A stretch of 64,000 bases of DNA from an uncultured Pelagibacteraceae bacterium (GCA_902599625.1 CACKGF010000001.1:1-64000); one strand, 5' to 3'. Shown: positions 37,661 through 47,824, counted from the stretch's first letter. Notes: generated by a model not told the origin, from the letters alone. Numbers and translations: made by a program.

Positions 37661-38408
37661 GAAAAAACACATTTTGGTTGGTGATATTGGTAATACTGAG
37701 TCTAAAATATTTTTTAGAAATAACAAAATCGAAAAAAAAATTATTATAAGAAGTAACGAAATGATTTATGGCAAGATTAAATCAAAAGTTTTATTTTTAA
37801 AAAAATTTAATATTAAGAATAAAGCTGTTTTTTGTAGTGTAGTTCCGTCTAATTTAAGAATCATTAAGAAGGTATTTGAACGAGAGTTAAAAATAAAAAT
37901 AGTTGAATTGAAGAATATTTATAAAAACAAAATAATTAAATTGAAAGTTAATAAAAAACAAATCGGATCAGATAGATTGGCAAATGCAATCAGTGTTTTT
38001 AATAAAAAAAATAATTTTATAGTTGTGGATTTTGGAACAGCTACTACCTTCGATGTCATCATAAAAGATGTTTACTGGGGTGGTATAATTGCTCCAGGAG
38101 TTAATCTTTCACTAAAAAATTTGATATCAAAAGCAGAATTGATTCCAAAAATTAATTTAAGCCAAACCAAAATAGTTATTGGAAAAAACACAAAGCAGGC
38201 AGTAGTATCAGGTTTTTATTGGGGATATAGTGGTCTTATCGAAAAAATTATTTCTAAGATTTCAAAAATTACCAAAAAAAATTTTAAAATTATTTTAACA
38301 GGAGGTCTTGCGCATTTATTTAAAACAAATATAAGATTAAATGTTTTAATCGACAAAAATCTTACAATAAAAGGATTAATAAAAGCTCATAAAATATTAA
38401 ACAAATGA
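37647..38408 (+). CDS. coaX: Type III pantothenate kinase
   Basis: This 253-aa ASKHA-fold kinase has the phosphate loops GDIGNTESKIF (12-22) and FVVDFGTATTFDVI (about 125-138), and the pantothenate-site GGIIAPGVNLSLKNL. It does the first step of coenzyme A synthesis; this type usually needs a monovalent cation and is insensitive to CoA. The birA-coaX pairing is common in bacteria. Confidence 0.95.
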   Translation: MNRSKKKHILVGDIGNTESKIFFRNNKIEKKIIIRSNEMIYGKIKSKVLFLKKFNIKNKAVFCSVVPSNLRIIKKVFERELKIKIVELKNIYKNKIIKLKVNKKQIGSDRLANAISVFNKKNNFIVVDFGTATTFDVIIKDVYWGGIIAPGVNLSLKNLISKAELIPKINLSQTKIVIGKNTKQAVVSGFYWGYSGLIEKIISKISKITKKNFKIILTGGLAHLFKTNIRLNVLIDKNLTIKGLIKAHKILNK

Positions 38409-40063
38409 AAGATGAATTATTATTTTGTCCACTAGGTGGATCAGGTGAAATTGGCATGAACTTTAATCTTTTTGCCTACGGTAAACCAGAAAATCATAAG
38501 TGGATTATTGTAGATATTGGCGTCACCTTTGCTGATGATACAGTTCCAGGAATAGATCTAATATATCCTGATCCTGGTTTCATAGTTGATAAAAAAGACT
38601 CATTACTTGGTATAGTGCTAACACATGCTCATGAAGATCACATTGGCGCAATTTCACATATCTGGCCAGAACTTAAATGTAATATATATGCTACTCCATT
38701 TACTGCAGCTTTAGTGACTGAAAAGTTTAAGGAAAAGAAAATAGACATTCACCCTTTTTTAAAGATTGTAAATTTAAGAGGTAACATAAAACTCGGACCA
38801 TTTGATATTGAACTAATAACTATGACTCACTCCATTCTAGAACCCAACGGACTAAAAATAAAAACTCCACTTGGCTGCGTGTTACATACTGGTGATTGGA
38901 AGTGTGATCCAAACCCATTAATTGGAGATGTAATAGACTCTAAAAAACTTAAATCAATTGGCGATGATGGAGTTTTGGCGATGATATGTGACTCAACAAA
39001 TATATTTAGTATTGGTAGATCAGGCTCAGAAATAGATGTAAGAAAAAATTTACTAAAGATATTTGAAAGATTAAAAAAAAAAATAATAGTCACCTGTTTT
39101 GCATCAAATGTTGCTAGAATGGAAACTATCTTCTTTTGTGCGCAGAAAACAGGAAGACAGATTTCTTTAGTAGGAAGGTCTATGCATAGAATTTTTAAAG
39201 CAGCTAGACAATGTGGGTATCTCAAAGATGTAATAGAACCTATTGATCCAAGAGATGCCAAAAAAATTTCAAGGGACAAAATAGTTTATTTATGTACTGG
39301 AACTCAAGGAGAGCCTATGGGAGCAATGAGCAGAATATCGAATTTTACCCATCCAGATGTAATGATGGAAAATGGCGACACTGCAATTTTTTCATCTAAA
39401 ATAATACCTGGAAATGAAAAAAAACTTTCTAAATTACACAATAAATTAGTTATTGAAGGTATCGAAGTGATTACAGAAGAAGATGAATTTATACATGTAT
39501 CCGGTCACCCTAATAGGGAAGAGTTAAAGGATATGTACACTTGGATAAGACCAAAATCAGTAATACCAGTTCATGGAGAATACAGACATATGCAGGAGCA
39601 CATTAATTTTGCTAAGGAAATGAAAATACCCTATCCAGTTAAAGTTATGAATGGTGATATTGTTAAATTAGCTCCAGCTGAAAAACCTTTTATTTATGAT
39701 AAAGCACCCGCAGGAAAAGTATATTTGGATGGAAACATTAGTGTTGAAGAGGACTCAAATTCTATTAAAGAACGTAAAAATCTTTCCATAAACGGAATGA
39801 TGGAAGTTACAATTCTTGTTACACCCAAAGGTAACATTCATGACAGACCAATTGTGACAGTAAAGGGGCTCCCAATAAATGATTATGAAGATTTTAGATT
39901 TGGATTAGAAAATGAAATTGAAAAAACAGCTAGAACATTTTCTTTAACGAATAGCAGACAGCAAGAAAATGCTATCGATGCTTTTAAAAGTGTTTGTAAA
40001 AAATATACAAAAAATAAAGTAGGCAAAAGACCTTTTACAAATATTAATATAGTTCAAATTTGA
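38405..40063 (+). CDS. rnj: Ribonuclease J
   Basis: This 552-aa protein has the metallo-beta-lactamase/beta-CASP fold. The zinc motif is HAHEDHIG near residue 75, with later ligands in TGDWK and the beta-CASP region CTGTQGEPMGAMSRI. The SGHPNREELKDMYTWIRPKSVIPVHGEYRHMQEH segment is also typical. It degrades and matures RNA, with 5'-to-3' exonuclease and endonuclease activity. Alphaproteobacteria commonly have it in addition to RNase E. It overlaps coaX by 4 nt. Confidence 0.95.
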   Translation: MKDELLFCPLGGSGEIGMNFNLFAYGKPENHKWIIVDIGVTFADDTVPGIDLIYPDPGFIVDKKDSLLGIVLTHAHEDHIGAISHIWPELKCNIYATPFTAALVTEKFKEKKIDIHPFLKIVNLRGNIKLGPFDIELITMTHSILEPNGLKIKTPLGCVLHTGDWKCDPNPLIGDVIDSKKLKSIGDDGVLAMICDSTNIFSIGRSGSEIDVRKNLLKIFERLKKKIIVTCFASNVARMETIFFCAQKTGRQISLVGRSMHRIFKAARQCGYLKDVIEPIDPRDAKKISRDKIVYLCTGTQGEPMGAMSRISNFTHPDVMMENGDTAIFSSKIIPGNEKKLSKLHNKLVIEGIEVITEEDEFIHVSGHPNREELKDMYTWIRPKSVIPVHGEYRHMQEHINFAKEMKIPYPVKVMNGDIVKLAPAEKPFIYDKAPAGKVYLDGNISVEEDSNSIKERKNLSINGMMEVTILVTPKGNIHDRPIVTVKGLPINDYEDFRFGLENEIEKTARTFSLTNSRQQENAIDAFKSVCKKYTKNKVGKRPFTNINIVQI

Positions 40064-40308
40064 TGAATTTAACTGGTTCGATTATTATATATGTTCTTAT
40101 ATGGTGGATAGTTTTCTTTTCGTTGCTGCCAGTAGATGTAGATCGAAATCAAAAAAATTTTGTGGAGGGTGTTGATCCCGGAGCTCCCGAAAACCCTAAA
40201 TTAATAAAAAAACTATTATATACAACTTTGATTACATCAATAATTTTTATAGGTATATTTCTATTAGTAAAGTATGATTATCTTAATTTAAGGAATCTAA
40301 TTACATAA
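40060..40308 (+). CDS. DUF1467 family small membrane protein
   Basis: This 82-aa protein has two membrane helices (about 5-23 and 54-73). Between them is the family motif LPVDVDRNQKNFVEGVDPGAPENPKLIKKL. The family is alphaproteobacterial and usually sits beside proS, as here (1-nt overlap). No function is established. Confidence 0.9.
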   Translation: MMNLTGSIIIYVLIWWIVFFSLLPVDVDRNQKNFVEGVDPGAPENPKLIKKLLYTTLITSIIFIGIFLLVKYDYLNLRNLIT

Positions 40309-41636
40309 TGTTTTTATCAAAATCATTTATTCCATTATTAAAAAACTATCCTTCTGAGGCAAAAATTAAATCACACAAACTAATGTTGAGGCTAGGAATG
40401 ATTAAACAATCATCAGCAGGTATTTACTCATGGCTTCCCCTTGGCTTCAAAGTGATGAAAAAAATTGAACAAATAGTCAGGGAGGAGCAAAATAAAATAG
40501 GTGCTCAAGAGATATTGATGCCGACAATACAGTCCTCCGAAATTTGGAAAGAAAGTGGAAGATACGAAGATTATGGAGAGGAGATGCTCAGAATTAAAGA
40601 TAGACAGAACAGAGAAATTTTATATGGTCCTACTAATGAAGAGCTAGTTACAGATATTTTTAGAAACAGTATAAAATCATATAAATCCCTTCCTCAATTA
40701 CTTTATCATATTCAATGGAAATTTAGAGATGAACTAAGACCAAGATTTGGGATAATGAGATGTAGAGAATTTTTTATGAAAGATGCGTATTCGTTTGATC
40801 TTAGTGATGGTGATGCAGAATTTTCATATAATAAATTTTTTCTATCATATTTAAAAACTTTTAAGAGATTAGAATTATCAGCAATACCGATGACAGCTGA
40901 AACGGGACCAATTGGTGGGAGCTTGTCACATGAATTTATTATCTTAGCTGAAACTGGTGAAAGTAAAATTTATACTGACAAAAGAATTTTTGAGGTTAAT
41001 CACGATAATTATAAATTAGAAAAAGAGTCTCTAAAAAAACTTAGACTTGAATATGACCAATTTTACGCTGTCACAGATGAGAAAATTGACAACAAAGAGT
41101 TCAATAACAAGGTTGATAAAAAAAATCAGTTAGAGACCAAAGGTATTGAAGTTGGTCATATTTTTTACTTTGGTGATAAGTATTCAAAACCAATGAATGC
41201 TGCTGTTGATAAAGATGGTAAAAAAATTTTTGTAAAAATGGGTTCTTATGGAATTGGAGTTTCAAGATTGGTTGGTGCCTTAATTGAGGCAAATTTTGAT
41301 GAGAAAAATGAAGTTATGAAATGGCCAGTATCAGTTTCTCCCTTCGAATGTGCAATTATTTGTTTTGCATCTAAAAATGATACTACAAGTATCGAAATGG
41401 GCATTAAAGTAAAAAACTTTTTAGATCAAAATAATATTGAAACAGTTTTAGACGATTCAGACGAAAATTTTTCAGGAAAATTAAAAAAATTTAATTTAAT
41501 TGGAATACCATTTCAAATTCTAATTGGAAAAAATCCTGATAAAAATAAAGTTGAGTTTAAAGAAGTGGGGAACGATAGCAAGATGATAAGCCTTGAAGAA
41601 GCCCTTAATTTCATTAAATCCAAAAAAATAAATTGA
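40308..41636 (+). CDS. proS: Prolyl-tRNA synthetase, short alphaproteobacterial type
   Basis: This 442-aa class II synthetase has motif 2-like HIQWKFRDELRPRFGIMRCREFFMKDAYSF (about 130-160) and motif 3 in SYGIGVSRLVGALIEAN. The INS editing insertion of E. coli ProRS is absent, which fits the short alphaproteobacterial type. Such cells usually need a free-standing Ala-tRNAPro deacylase elsewhere. The anticodon-binding domain covers about 345-440. Confidence 0.95.
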   Translation: MFLSKSFIPLLKNYPSEAKIKSHKLMLRLGMIKQSSAGIYSWLPLGFKVMKKIEQIVREEQNKIGAQEILMPTIQSSEIWKESGRYEDYGEEMLRIKDRQNREILYGPTNEELVTDIFRNSIKSYKSLPQLLYHIQWKFRDELRPRFGIMRCREFFMKDAYSFDLSDGDAEFSYNKFFLSYLKTFKRLELSAIPMTAETGPIGGSLSHEFIILAETGESKIYTDKRIFEVNHDNYKLEKESLKKLRLEYDQFYAVTDEKIDNKEFNNKVDKKNQLETKGIEVGHIFYFGDKYSKPMNAAVDKDGKKIFVKMGSYGIGVSRLVGALIEANFDEKNEVMKWPVSVSPFECAIICFASKNDTTSIEMGIKVKNFLDQNNIETVLDDSDENFSGKLKKFNLIGIPFQILIGKNPDKNKVEFKEVGNDSKMISLEEALNFIKSKKIN

Positions 41637-42862
41637 TTTCAACTTTAGAAAAAAAAATAATTTTTAGATATCTTAAAACTAGAAAAAAAGATGGTTTTTT
41701 AAATATCATTACTTTATTTTCCTTTTTAGGCATAAGTTTAGGTGTGGCAGTTTTAATTATAGTTATGTCTGTAATGAATGGATTTAGATCAGAGTTGATA
41801 AATAAGATTACAAATTTCAATGCGCACGTAATTGTAAAACCTTACGATAAAAAAATAGAACAAATAAAAATAAGTGACGAATTTTTAAAAAATATATCTT
41901 CAAATTTGATATTAAGTAATAATGGAGAGGGAATACTTTTAAATGATGAAATTACTAAAGGTATTTTAGTTAGAGGCTATTCTGAAAATGATTTTCAAAA
42001 ACTAAATATTGTAAATAATAAATATTTTAGGGGCGGTAAAAAGATCTTAGAAGACAATATATCAATAGGAAGCGATTTAAGTTATGACCTAGAATTAAAA
42101 ATTGGTGACCAGATTTCAATAATCTCACCTTCTGGAGAAAATACCCTCATTGGATCCATACCTCGACAAAAAACTTTTAAAATAAGTTCTATATTTGATA
42201 GTAGGTTTGCTGAGTTTAATAGTTCTGTTGTTTTTATTAACCTTAAAGATCTACAAGGTTTATTTAATTTAGAAAAAAAAAACAATTTTTTAGAAGTTTA
42301 TTTAAACAAACCTGACAAAGTTGAGATTTATCGTGAAAAACTAATGTCCATTTTTACTGACGAATATATCTTTACTTGGTCAGATCTAAATAAACCATTA
42401 TTTTCTGCTTTAAAAGTAGAAAGAAATGTTATGTTCATAATATTATCTTTAATAATTATAGTCGCTGCTTTTAACATTATTTCAGGTCTTACTATTTTAG
42501 TAAAAAATAAAACTAGGGAAATTGCTATATTAAAATCAATAGGTGTTTCTAACTTTTCAATTCGAAAAATATTTTTTTTTATAGGATTTTTTATAGGATT
42601 TTTAGCAACAATCATGGGCGTTCTCTTAGGAGTAACTTTCTCTCTTTATATTGAGGAAATAAGAATGCTAATTAGTAATGTCTTTAATATAAGTTTATTT
42701 CCAGAAGAAATATATTTTTTAAGCACTATTCCATATCAAATAGATTTTTGGTCAATATCTTTAATATCAAGTTGTTCAATTATAATGACTTGTTTAGTCT
42801 CAATATACCCTGCAAATAAAGCAGCAAATTTAGATACTATTAAATCCTTAAAATATGAATAA
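41633..42862 (+). CDS. Lipoprotein-releasing system permease (LolC/LolE family), TTG start
   Basis: This 409-aa membrane protein has one N-terminal helix (about 22-45), a periplasmic MacB-like domain and three C-terminal helices (about 265-290, 310-340, 370-395). The FtsX-type segment is NKTREIAILKSIGVSNFSIRKIFFFIGFFIGFLA. It extracts lipoproteins from the inner membrane for LolA. The TTG start overlaps the proS TGA (TTGA). Only one permease gene is present, so it may form a LolF-type homodimer. Confidence 0.9.
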   Translation: MISTLEKKIIFRYLKTRKKDGFLNIITLFSFLGISLGVAVLIIVMSVMNGFRSELINKITNFNAHVIVKPYDKKIEQIKISDEFLKNISSNLILSNNGEGILLNDEITKGILVRGYSENDFQKLNIVNNKYFRGGKKILEDNISIGSDLSYDLELKIGDQISIISPSGENTLIGSIPRQKTFKISSIFDSRFAEFNSSVVFINLKDLQGLFNLEKKNNFLEVYLNKPDKVEIYREKLMSIFTDEYIFTWSDLNKPLFSALKVERNVMFIILSLIIIVAAFNIISGLTILVKNKTREIAILKSIGVSNFSIRKIFFFIGFFIGFLATIMGVLLGVTFSLYIEEIRMLISNVFNISLFPEEIYFLSTIPYQIDFWSISLISSCSIIMTCLVSIYPANKAANLDTIKSLKYE

Positions 42863-43538
42863 TATTATAGAATTAAACAATATTTCAAAGATATTTGATA
42901 ATAAAAAAAAAATCACTGTCCTTAAAAATTTAAATTTCAAATTTAAAAAAGGGAAAATTTATTCATTATCTGGACCTTCTGGATCCGGAAAATCAACCTT
43001 ACTAAATTTATTATCATTAATAGATAGGCCATCATCAGGAAATATTAAAATTGATAATCAAAATATAAATCACAACGAAATTGAGATTAACGATAAAATC
43101 AGATCGAATAATATTGGAATTGTTTATCAAGAGAAAAATCTATTGCCTGATTTTACGGCTATCGAAAATGTTTGTATAGCTAGCTTAGCAGCTAATAATA
43201 ATCACAAAATGGCAGAGCAAGAATCATTAAAGATTATTCAAAAAGTTGGCTTAAAAGATAGGACTAATCATTATCCATCAGAATTATCAGGGGGGGAGTT
43301 ACAAAGAGTTGCTATATCAAGAGCAATAGTAAATAAACCCAGAATAATATTAGCTGATGAACCAACAGGCAGTTTAGATCATGAAAACGCAAATCAAATA
43401 TTTAACTTACTCTTTAAACTAAAAAATAAAGATCGTGTAATAATATTTGCAACTCATAATAGATTTTTTGCTAATAAAGCGGACTATAAAATTTCCTTAA
43501 GTAATGGTAAAATCAAGACCATTAATGGAAAAATCTAA
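42855..43538 (+). CDS. lolD: Lipoprotein-releasing system ATP-binding protein
   Basis: This 227-aa ABC ATPase has Walker A GPSGSGKS (about 39-46), the signature SGGELQRVAISRA (about 142-154) and Walker B IILADEPTGSLD. It powers the adjacent permease, with which it overlaps by 8 nt. Confidence 0.95.
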   Translation: MNNIIELNNISKIFDNKKKITVLKNLNFKFKKGKIYSLSGPSGSGKSTLLNLLSLIDRPSSGNIKIDNQNINHNEIEINDKIRSNNIGIVYQEKNLLPDFTAIENVCIASLAANNNHKMAEQESLKIIQKVGLKDRTNHYPSELSGGELQRVAISRAIVNKPRIILADEPTGSLDHENANQIFNLLFKLKNKDRVIIFATHNRFFANKADYKISLSNGKIKTINGKI

Positions 43539-46500
43539 AAAAACATTTAATCACTTAAAAATTCATACACAATATTCTATTTGTGAAGGAGCAATAAAAA
43601 TTGATGAGCTTAGTAAATACTGCAAAGAAAATAAAATTAAAGCGATTGGTATGTCCGATACCTCAAATTTGTGTGGATCTCTAGAATTCTCAGAACAAAT
43701 TTCTAAATCTAAAACTCAACCCATAATAGGATCACAGATAAAGTTTAAATTAAATGATATTATTGGATCGTTGCCTATTATAGCAAAAAATAGTGATGGT
43801 TATAAAGAACTGATAAACTTGTCGTCTAGATCTTTTCTTGAAAATTCAAATATAGATGAACCACATTGTAAAATTGAATTATTATTAAATTGCTCAAAAA
43901 ATCTAATAATTCTATCAGGAGGTATAAATAATTTATCAGGGACTCTTTTTCAAAAAGGAAGGCTTGATGAGTTAGAAAGACTCTATTTTTCTTTAAATAA
44001 AAATTCAGGTGATAACTTCTATATTGAAATTCAAAGACATGGTGATTTGCATGAAAAAAATTTCGAAAATTTCAATTTATCTATTTCGAATAAAATTAAC
44101 ATTCCAATAATAGCAACTAACGAGGTTTATTATCTATATAAGGATATGAGTGAAGCACACGATGCGTTACTTTGCATTGGTTCAAAAAATTACATTAACG
44201 ATAAACAAAGACTTAAATTAACAGACAACCACTATCTTAAAAATGACAATGAAATGAAAAAAATATTTCACGATCTTCCTGAAGCTTTGGAGAACAATTA
44301 TAATTTACCACTAAGGTGTTCTTTTAGACCTGAATATTCTAAACCATTATTGCCTGATATTAACTCAAATAGCGACATATCATCTAATGATCAATTAAAA
44401 AAAGATGCAAATGAAGGACTAATTAAAAAGTTTAAAGAAAGATTTGAGGGTGAAAATTTTGAAGGTGAAAAATTTTTTAAATATAAGAAAAGATTAGATC
44501 ATGAAATTAACATCATATGTGAGATGAATTACTCAAGTTATTTTTTAATTGTGTCTGATTATATTATATGGGCAAAAAAGAATAATATTCCAGTCGGACC
44601 AGGTAGAGGATCTGGGGCTGGTTCATTAGTAGCATGGTGTCTGCAAATTACTGACGTTGATCCTATACATTTTAATTTAATTTTTGAAAGATTTTTAAAT
44701 CCAGATCGTATTTCTATGCCTGATTTCGATATTGATTTTTGTGAAGAAAAACGCGATTTAGTTTTTGAGTATCTTGACAAAAAATACAAAGACTCAGTGG
44801 CTCATATTATTACATTTGGAAAATTAAAGGCTAGAATGGTAATAAGAGACGTTGGTAGAGTAATGGGTCTTCCATATGGTTTTGTCGATAGTATATGCAA
44901 AATGATTCCTTTTGATCCCTCAAGACCAATGAGTTTAACCGAATGTATAAACTCAGAGCCAAGATTACAAAAAATTATAAACGAGGATAAAAGGGTCGAT
45001 AAGCTTATAAAACTCTCTCTTAAGCTTGAGGGTTTAAATAGAAATTTTGCTACACATGCAGCTGGAGTAGTAATCGCTGACAAAAAATTAATTGACTCAG
45101 TTCCATTATATAAAGATACATCATCAAATTTACTTTTACCTTCTACTCAGTTTGATATGTATTCAGCTGAAAATTCTGGTCTTATTAAATTTGATTTTCT
45201 TGGTTTAAAAACTCTGACTGTAATAAACAACACTATAAAACTTCTGAACAAAAAAAAAATTGATTTTAACATTGAAAAAATTAATTATGAGGACCAAACA
45301 GTTTTTAATTTACTATCCTCAGGTAAAACTGTTGGTCTATTTCAGCTTGAAAGTGCTGGTATGAGAGAAGCTCTTATTCAGATGAAACCAAACAGATTAG
45401 AAGATATTATAGCTTTAGTTGCTCTATATAGACCTGGTCCAATGAGTAATATTCCGATTTATAATGATTGTAAACATGGTAATAGAGAACCAGATTATTT
45501 GCATCCTAAATTGGAAAATATTTTAAAGTCAACTTACGGTGTGATTATTTACCAAGAGCAAGTAATGCAGATTGCTCAGACACTATCGGGCTTTACAGCA
45601 GGTGAAGCAGATATCCTTAGACGTGCAATGGGAAAAAAGAAAAGGGCTGAGTTAGAAAAACAGAAGGCAAGATTTATTGATGGTGCTTATCAAAATGGTA
45701 TTCCAAAAGACGTTGCAGCAAGTATCTTTTTGAAGATAGAACCATTTGCAGAATATGGTTTTAATAAAAGTCATGCCGCAGCGTATGCTATCATTGCCTA
45801 TCAAACAGCGTATTTAAAAACGCATTTTACTAATGAATTTTTTTCCGCATCCATGTCTATGGAAATGTCCAATCAAAAAAAACTAGGGGAGTTCTATGAG
45901 GAACTTAAAAGACTTAATATAAATATAATATCGCCTGATATAAATTTATGTAATGCAGATTTTTATTCTGATTCCAAAAATTTTTATTATGCATTAGGAG
46001 CATTAAAAAATGTTGGATATGAAGCAATCTCAAATATAATCAAGGAAAGAGACAAAAATGGTAAATTTAAATCTTTAAATGATTTTATAAATAGGGTAAA
46101 TCCTAAAGATATAAATAAACTTCAAATGGAAGCTCTTACAAAAGCTGGCGCGTTTGATAGTATTTTCAAAGAGAGAAAATCAATCTTCGAATCAATACCT
46201 AATTTAATATCAAAATCAAAGAATATTTTTGATAATAAGTCCTTAAATCAAATCGACCTATTTGGTAATAAAGAAGTCTTTAACGATCTAAATTTTATAA
46301 ACAATATTGGTGAGTGGGATTTTCAAGAAAAGATGGGAAAAGAATTTGAAACAATTGGTTTTTTTATTTCAGACCACCCACTGAACCAATATCAGGATAT
46401 ATTTAAAGAATTTAATATACTTTCATATAAAAGTGTTAATGAAGATAAAGATATTAGTGAGGGATCCGTAGCAGCCACAATATTAAAAAAACAAGAGAAG

Positions 46501-46932
46501 AAAACTCAAAAAGGAACCTCGTATGCTATAGTCAAATTTTCCGATCAATCTAGTATATTTGAATTATTTATTTTTTCTGACACCCTTGAGCTTAATAGAA
46601 GTAAAATTAAGGAAGGAAATTCGGTAATTTTAACTATACAAAAAATTTCTAAACAAAATGAACCTCAATCCACAAGGTTGAATGTTAAAAAAATAATTTC
46701 TTTAGATGACCTTATCAATAAACCAATTAACTCAATAATTTTTAAAGTAAAAAATCTTGATGATGTTGGTATATTATCAAAAATGCTTAAAAAGGGTGGA
46801 GATGTTGAAGTAAATATTAATGTTATATCAAACGACAAAGCCTTTAAAGTTAAGCTTAAAGATAAGCGTTTTATTGATAGAAAAACTGTAAATCTTATTA
46901 AGAATCAGGGTATTTTAGCTTCAATTCAATGA
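43525..46932 (+). CDS. dnaE: DNA polymerase III alpha subunit
   Basis: I start at the ATG at 43525 (1135 aa), where the conserved N-terminus FNHLKIHTQYSICEGAIKI follows; the track ATG at 43504 would add seven residues. The PHP domain spans about 1-270. The polymerase catalytic Asp pair is in PDFDIDF near 400, and PGRGSGAGSLVAW and YQEQVMQIAQTLSGFTAGEADILRRAMGKK follow. An OB fold lies near the C-terminus. It is the main replicative polymerase and ends the 23.6-kb array. Confidence 0.95.
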   Translation: MEKSKKTFNHLKIHTQYSICEGAIKIDELSKYCKENKIKAIGMSDTSNLCGSLEFSEQISKSKTQPIIGSQIKFKLNDIIGSLPIIAKNSDGYKELINLSSRSFLENSNIDEPHCKIELLLNCSKNLIILSGGINNLSGTLFQKGRLDELERLYFSLNKNSGDNFYIEIQRHGDLHEKNFENFNLSISNKINIPIIATNEVYYLYKDMSEAHDALLCIGSKNYINDKQRLKLTDNHYLKNDNEMKKIFHDLPEALENNYNLPLRCSFRPEYSKPLLPDINSNSDISSNDQLKKDANEGLIKKFKERFEGENFEGEKFFKYKKRLDHEINIICEMNYSSYFLIVSDYIIWAKKNNIPVGPGRGSGAGSLVAWCLQITDVDPIHFNLIFERFLNPDRISMPDFDIDFCEEKRDLVFEYLDKKYKDSVAHIITFGKLKARMVIRDVGRVMGLPYGFVDSICKMIPFDPSRPMSLTECINSEPRLQKIINEDKRVDKLIKLSLKLEGLNRNFATHAAGVVIADKKLIDSVPLYKDTSSNLLLPSTQFDMYSAENSGLIKFDFLGLKTLTVINNTIKLLNKKKIDFNIEKINYEDQTVFNLLSSGKTVGLFQLESAGMREALIQMKPNRLEDIIALVALYRPGPMSNIPIYNDCKHGNREPDYLHPKLENILKSTYGVIIYQEQVMQIAQTLSGFTAGEADILRRAMGKKKRAELEKQKARFIDGAYQNGIPKDVAASIFLKIEPFAEYGFNKSHAAAYAIIAYQTAYLKTHFTNEFFSASMSMEMSNQKKLGEFYEELKRLNINIISPDINLCNADFYSDSKNFYYALGALKNVGYEAISNIIKERDKNGKFKSLNDFINRVNPKDINKLQMEALTKAGAFDSIFKERKSIFESIPNLISKSKNIFDNKSLNQIDLFGNKEVFNDLNFINNIGEWDFQEKMGKEFETIGFFISDHPLNQYQDIFKEFNILSYKSVNEDKDISEGSVAATILKKQEKKTQKGTSYAIVKFSDQSSIFELFIFSDTLELNRSKIKEGNSVILTIQKISKQNEPQSTRLNVKKIISLDDLINKPINSIIFKVKNLDDVGILSKMLKKGGDVEVNINVISNDKAFKVKLKDKRFIDRKTVNLIKNQGILASIQ

Positions 46933-46982
46933 TTTAATTCTTGCCTTTGCTTGAATAAATTTATAAAACCTTTAAAAAAACG

Positions 46983-47053
46983 CACAAAGCTTTCGGTTAA
47001 TAACCTCCGGTCCTTAAATGGAAATAGCTTTGGTGGTACAACCGGGAAAAATT
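46983..47053 (+). promoter_or_regulatory. Structured rpsB leader RNA with possible pseudoknot over the ribosome site
   Basis: A long stem pairs CAC-AAAGCT (46983-46991) with AGCTTT-g-GTG (47026-47035, one bulged G). Inside it lies GGTT-AAT-AACC (46995-47005). The loop segment CCGGT (47007-47011) can pair with ACCGG (47041-47045), directly overlapping the GGGA ribosome site 7 nt before the rpsB ATG. This is the shape expected for autogenous control by protein S2, known in E. coli by mechanism though not by this structure. The pairing is read by eye only. Confidence 0.55.
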
Positions 47054-47824
47054 ATGAAGATACCTAACTTATCTATACAACAACTCTTAGAAGCAGGAGT
47101 ACATCTTGGTCATAAAACACTTAGATGGAATCCTAAAATGAAGAAATATATTTTTGGAAAAAGGGACTCAGTTCATATAATTGATCTTACTCAAACTCTT
47201 GAACTTACTAATAAAGCTTTAGAAAAAATTTATGAAACCATCTCAAATAACGGAAAAATTTTATTTATATCAACAAAAAAACAAGCATCAGAGGCAATTG
47301 CAGACTTAGCTAAATCAACTGATCAATATTTCGTAAATTATAGATGGTTAGGAGGTATGTTAACTAATTGGGGAACTATATCTAACTCTATTAAAAAACT
47401 TCAAAAAATTAATATTGATCTTAAATCAGAAAATAGAGGATTTACAAAAAAAGAGCTTCTTAAAATGAGCATCTTAAGAGACAAACTTCAAAGATCTTTG
47501 GGAGGTATATCTGATATGAAAAAGGTTCCTGATTTAGTTTTTATAATTGACACAAATTATGAATCTTTAGCCATTAAAGAGTCAATAAAACTGAATATTC
47601 CTATAATAGCTATCCTTGATACAAACTCAGATCCAGAAGGTATCGACTATCCGATTCCAGGAAATGATGATGCTAGAAGATCGATCGATCTTTATTGTTC
47701 TCTTGTAAAAGAAACTATTATTAATGCTAAGAAGAATATTCCCAATGACATTAAAAAAAATGGGGAGCAAAAAGAAATAATATCAAAAACTTCCACTTCC
47801 TCATTAAAAAAAAAGATTAATTAA
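47054..47824 (+). CDS. rpsB: 30S ribosomal protein S2
   Basis: The track ORF starts at 47018, but that ATG lies in the leader structure. The ATG at 47054 gives the usual N-terminus MKIPNLSIQQLLEAGVHLGH (256 aa). The sequence IDLTQTLELTNKAL, YRWLGGMLTNWGTI and IPIIAILDTNSDPEGIDYPIPGNDDARRSI match the family. It begins the rpsB-tsf-frr translation cluster. Confidence 0.96.
   Translation: MKIPNLSIQQLLEAGVHLGHKTLRWNPKMKKYIFGKRDSVHIIDLTQTLELTNKALEKIYETISNNGKILFISTKKQASEAIADLAKSTDQYFVNYRWLGGMLTNWGTISNSIKKLQKINIDLKSENRGFTKKELLKMSILRDKLQRSLGGISDMKKVPDLVFIIDTNYESLAIKESIKLNIPIIAILDTNSDPEGIDYPIPGNDDARRSIDLYCSLVKETIINAKKNIPNDIKKNGEQKEIISKTSTSSLKKKIN

Noticed and set aside
37600-37700. Frameshift that would extend birA into a C-terminal domain
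   Set aside because: All the downstream sequence is coaX with an intact N-terminal motif, so no lost birA tail can be found.
38827-39279. 150-aa minus-strand ORF inside RNase J
   Set aside because: It is a shadow of a strongly conserved coding region, with no start signal and no recognisable domain.
42570-42604. Short direct repeat ATAGGATTTTT in the lolC/E-type gene
   Set aside because: It encodes a repeated Ile-Gly-Phe in a membrane helix and is explained by hydrophobic coding bias.
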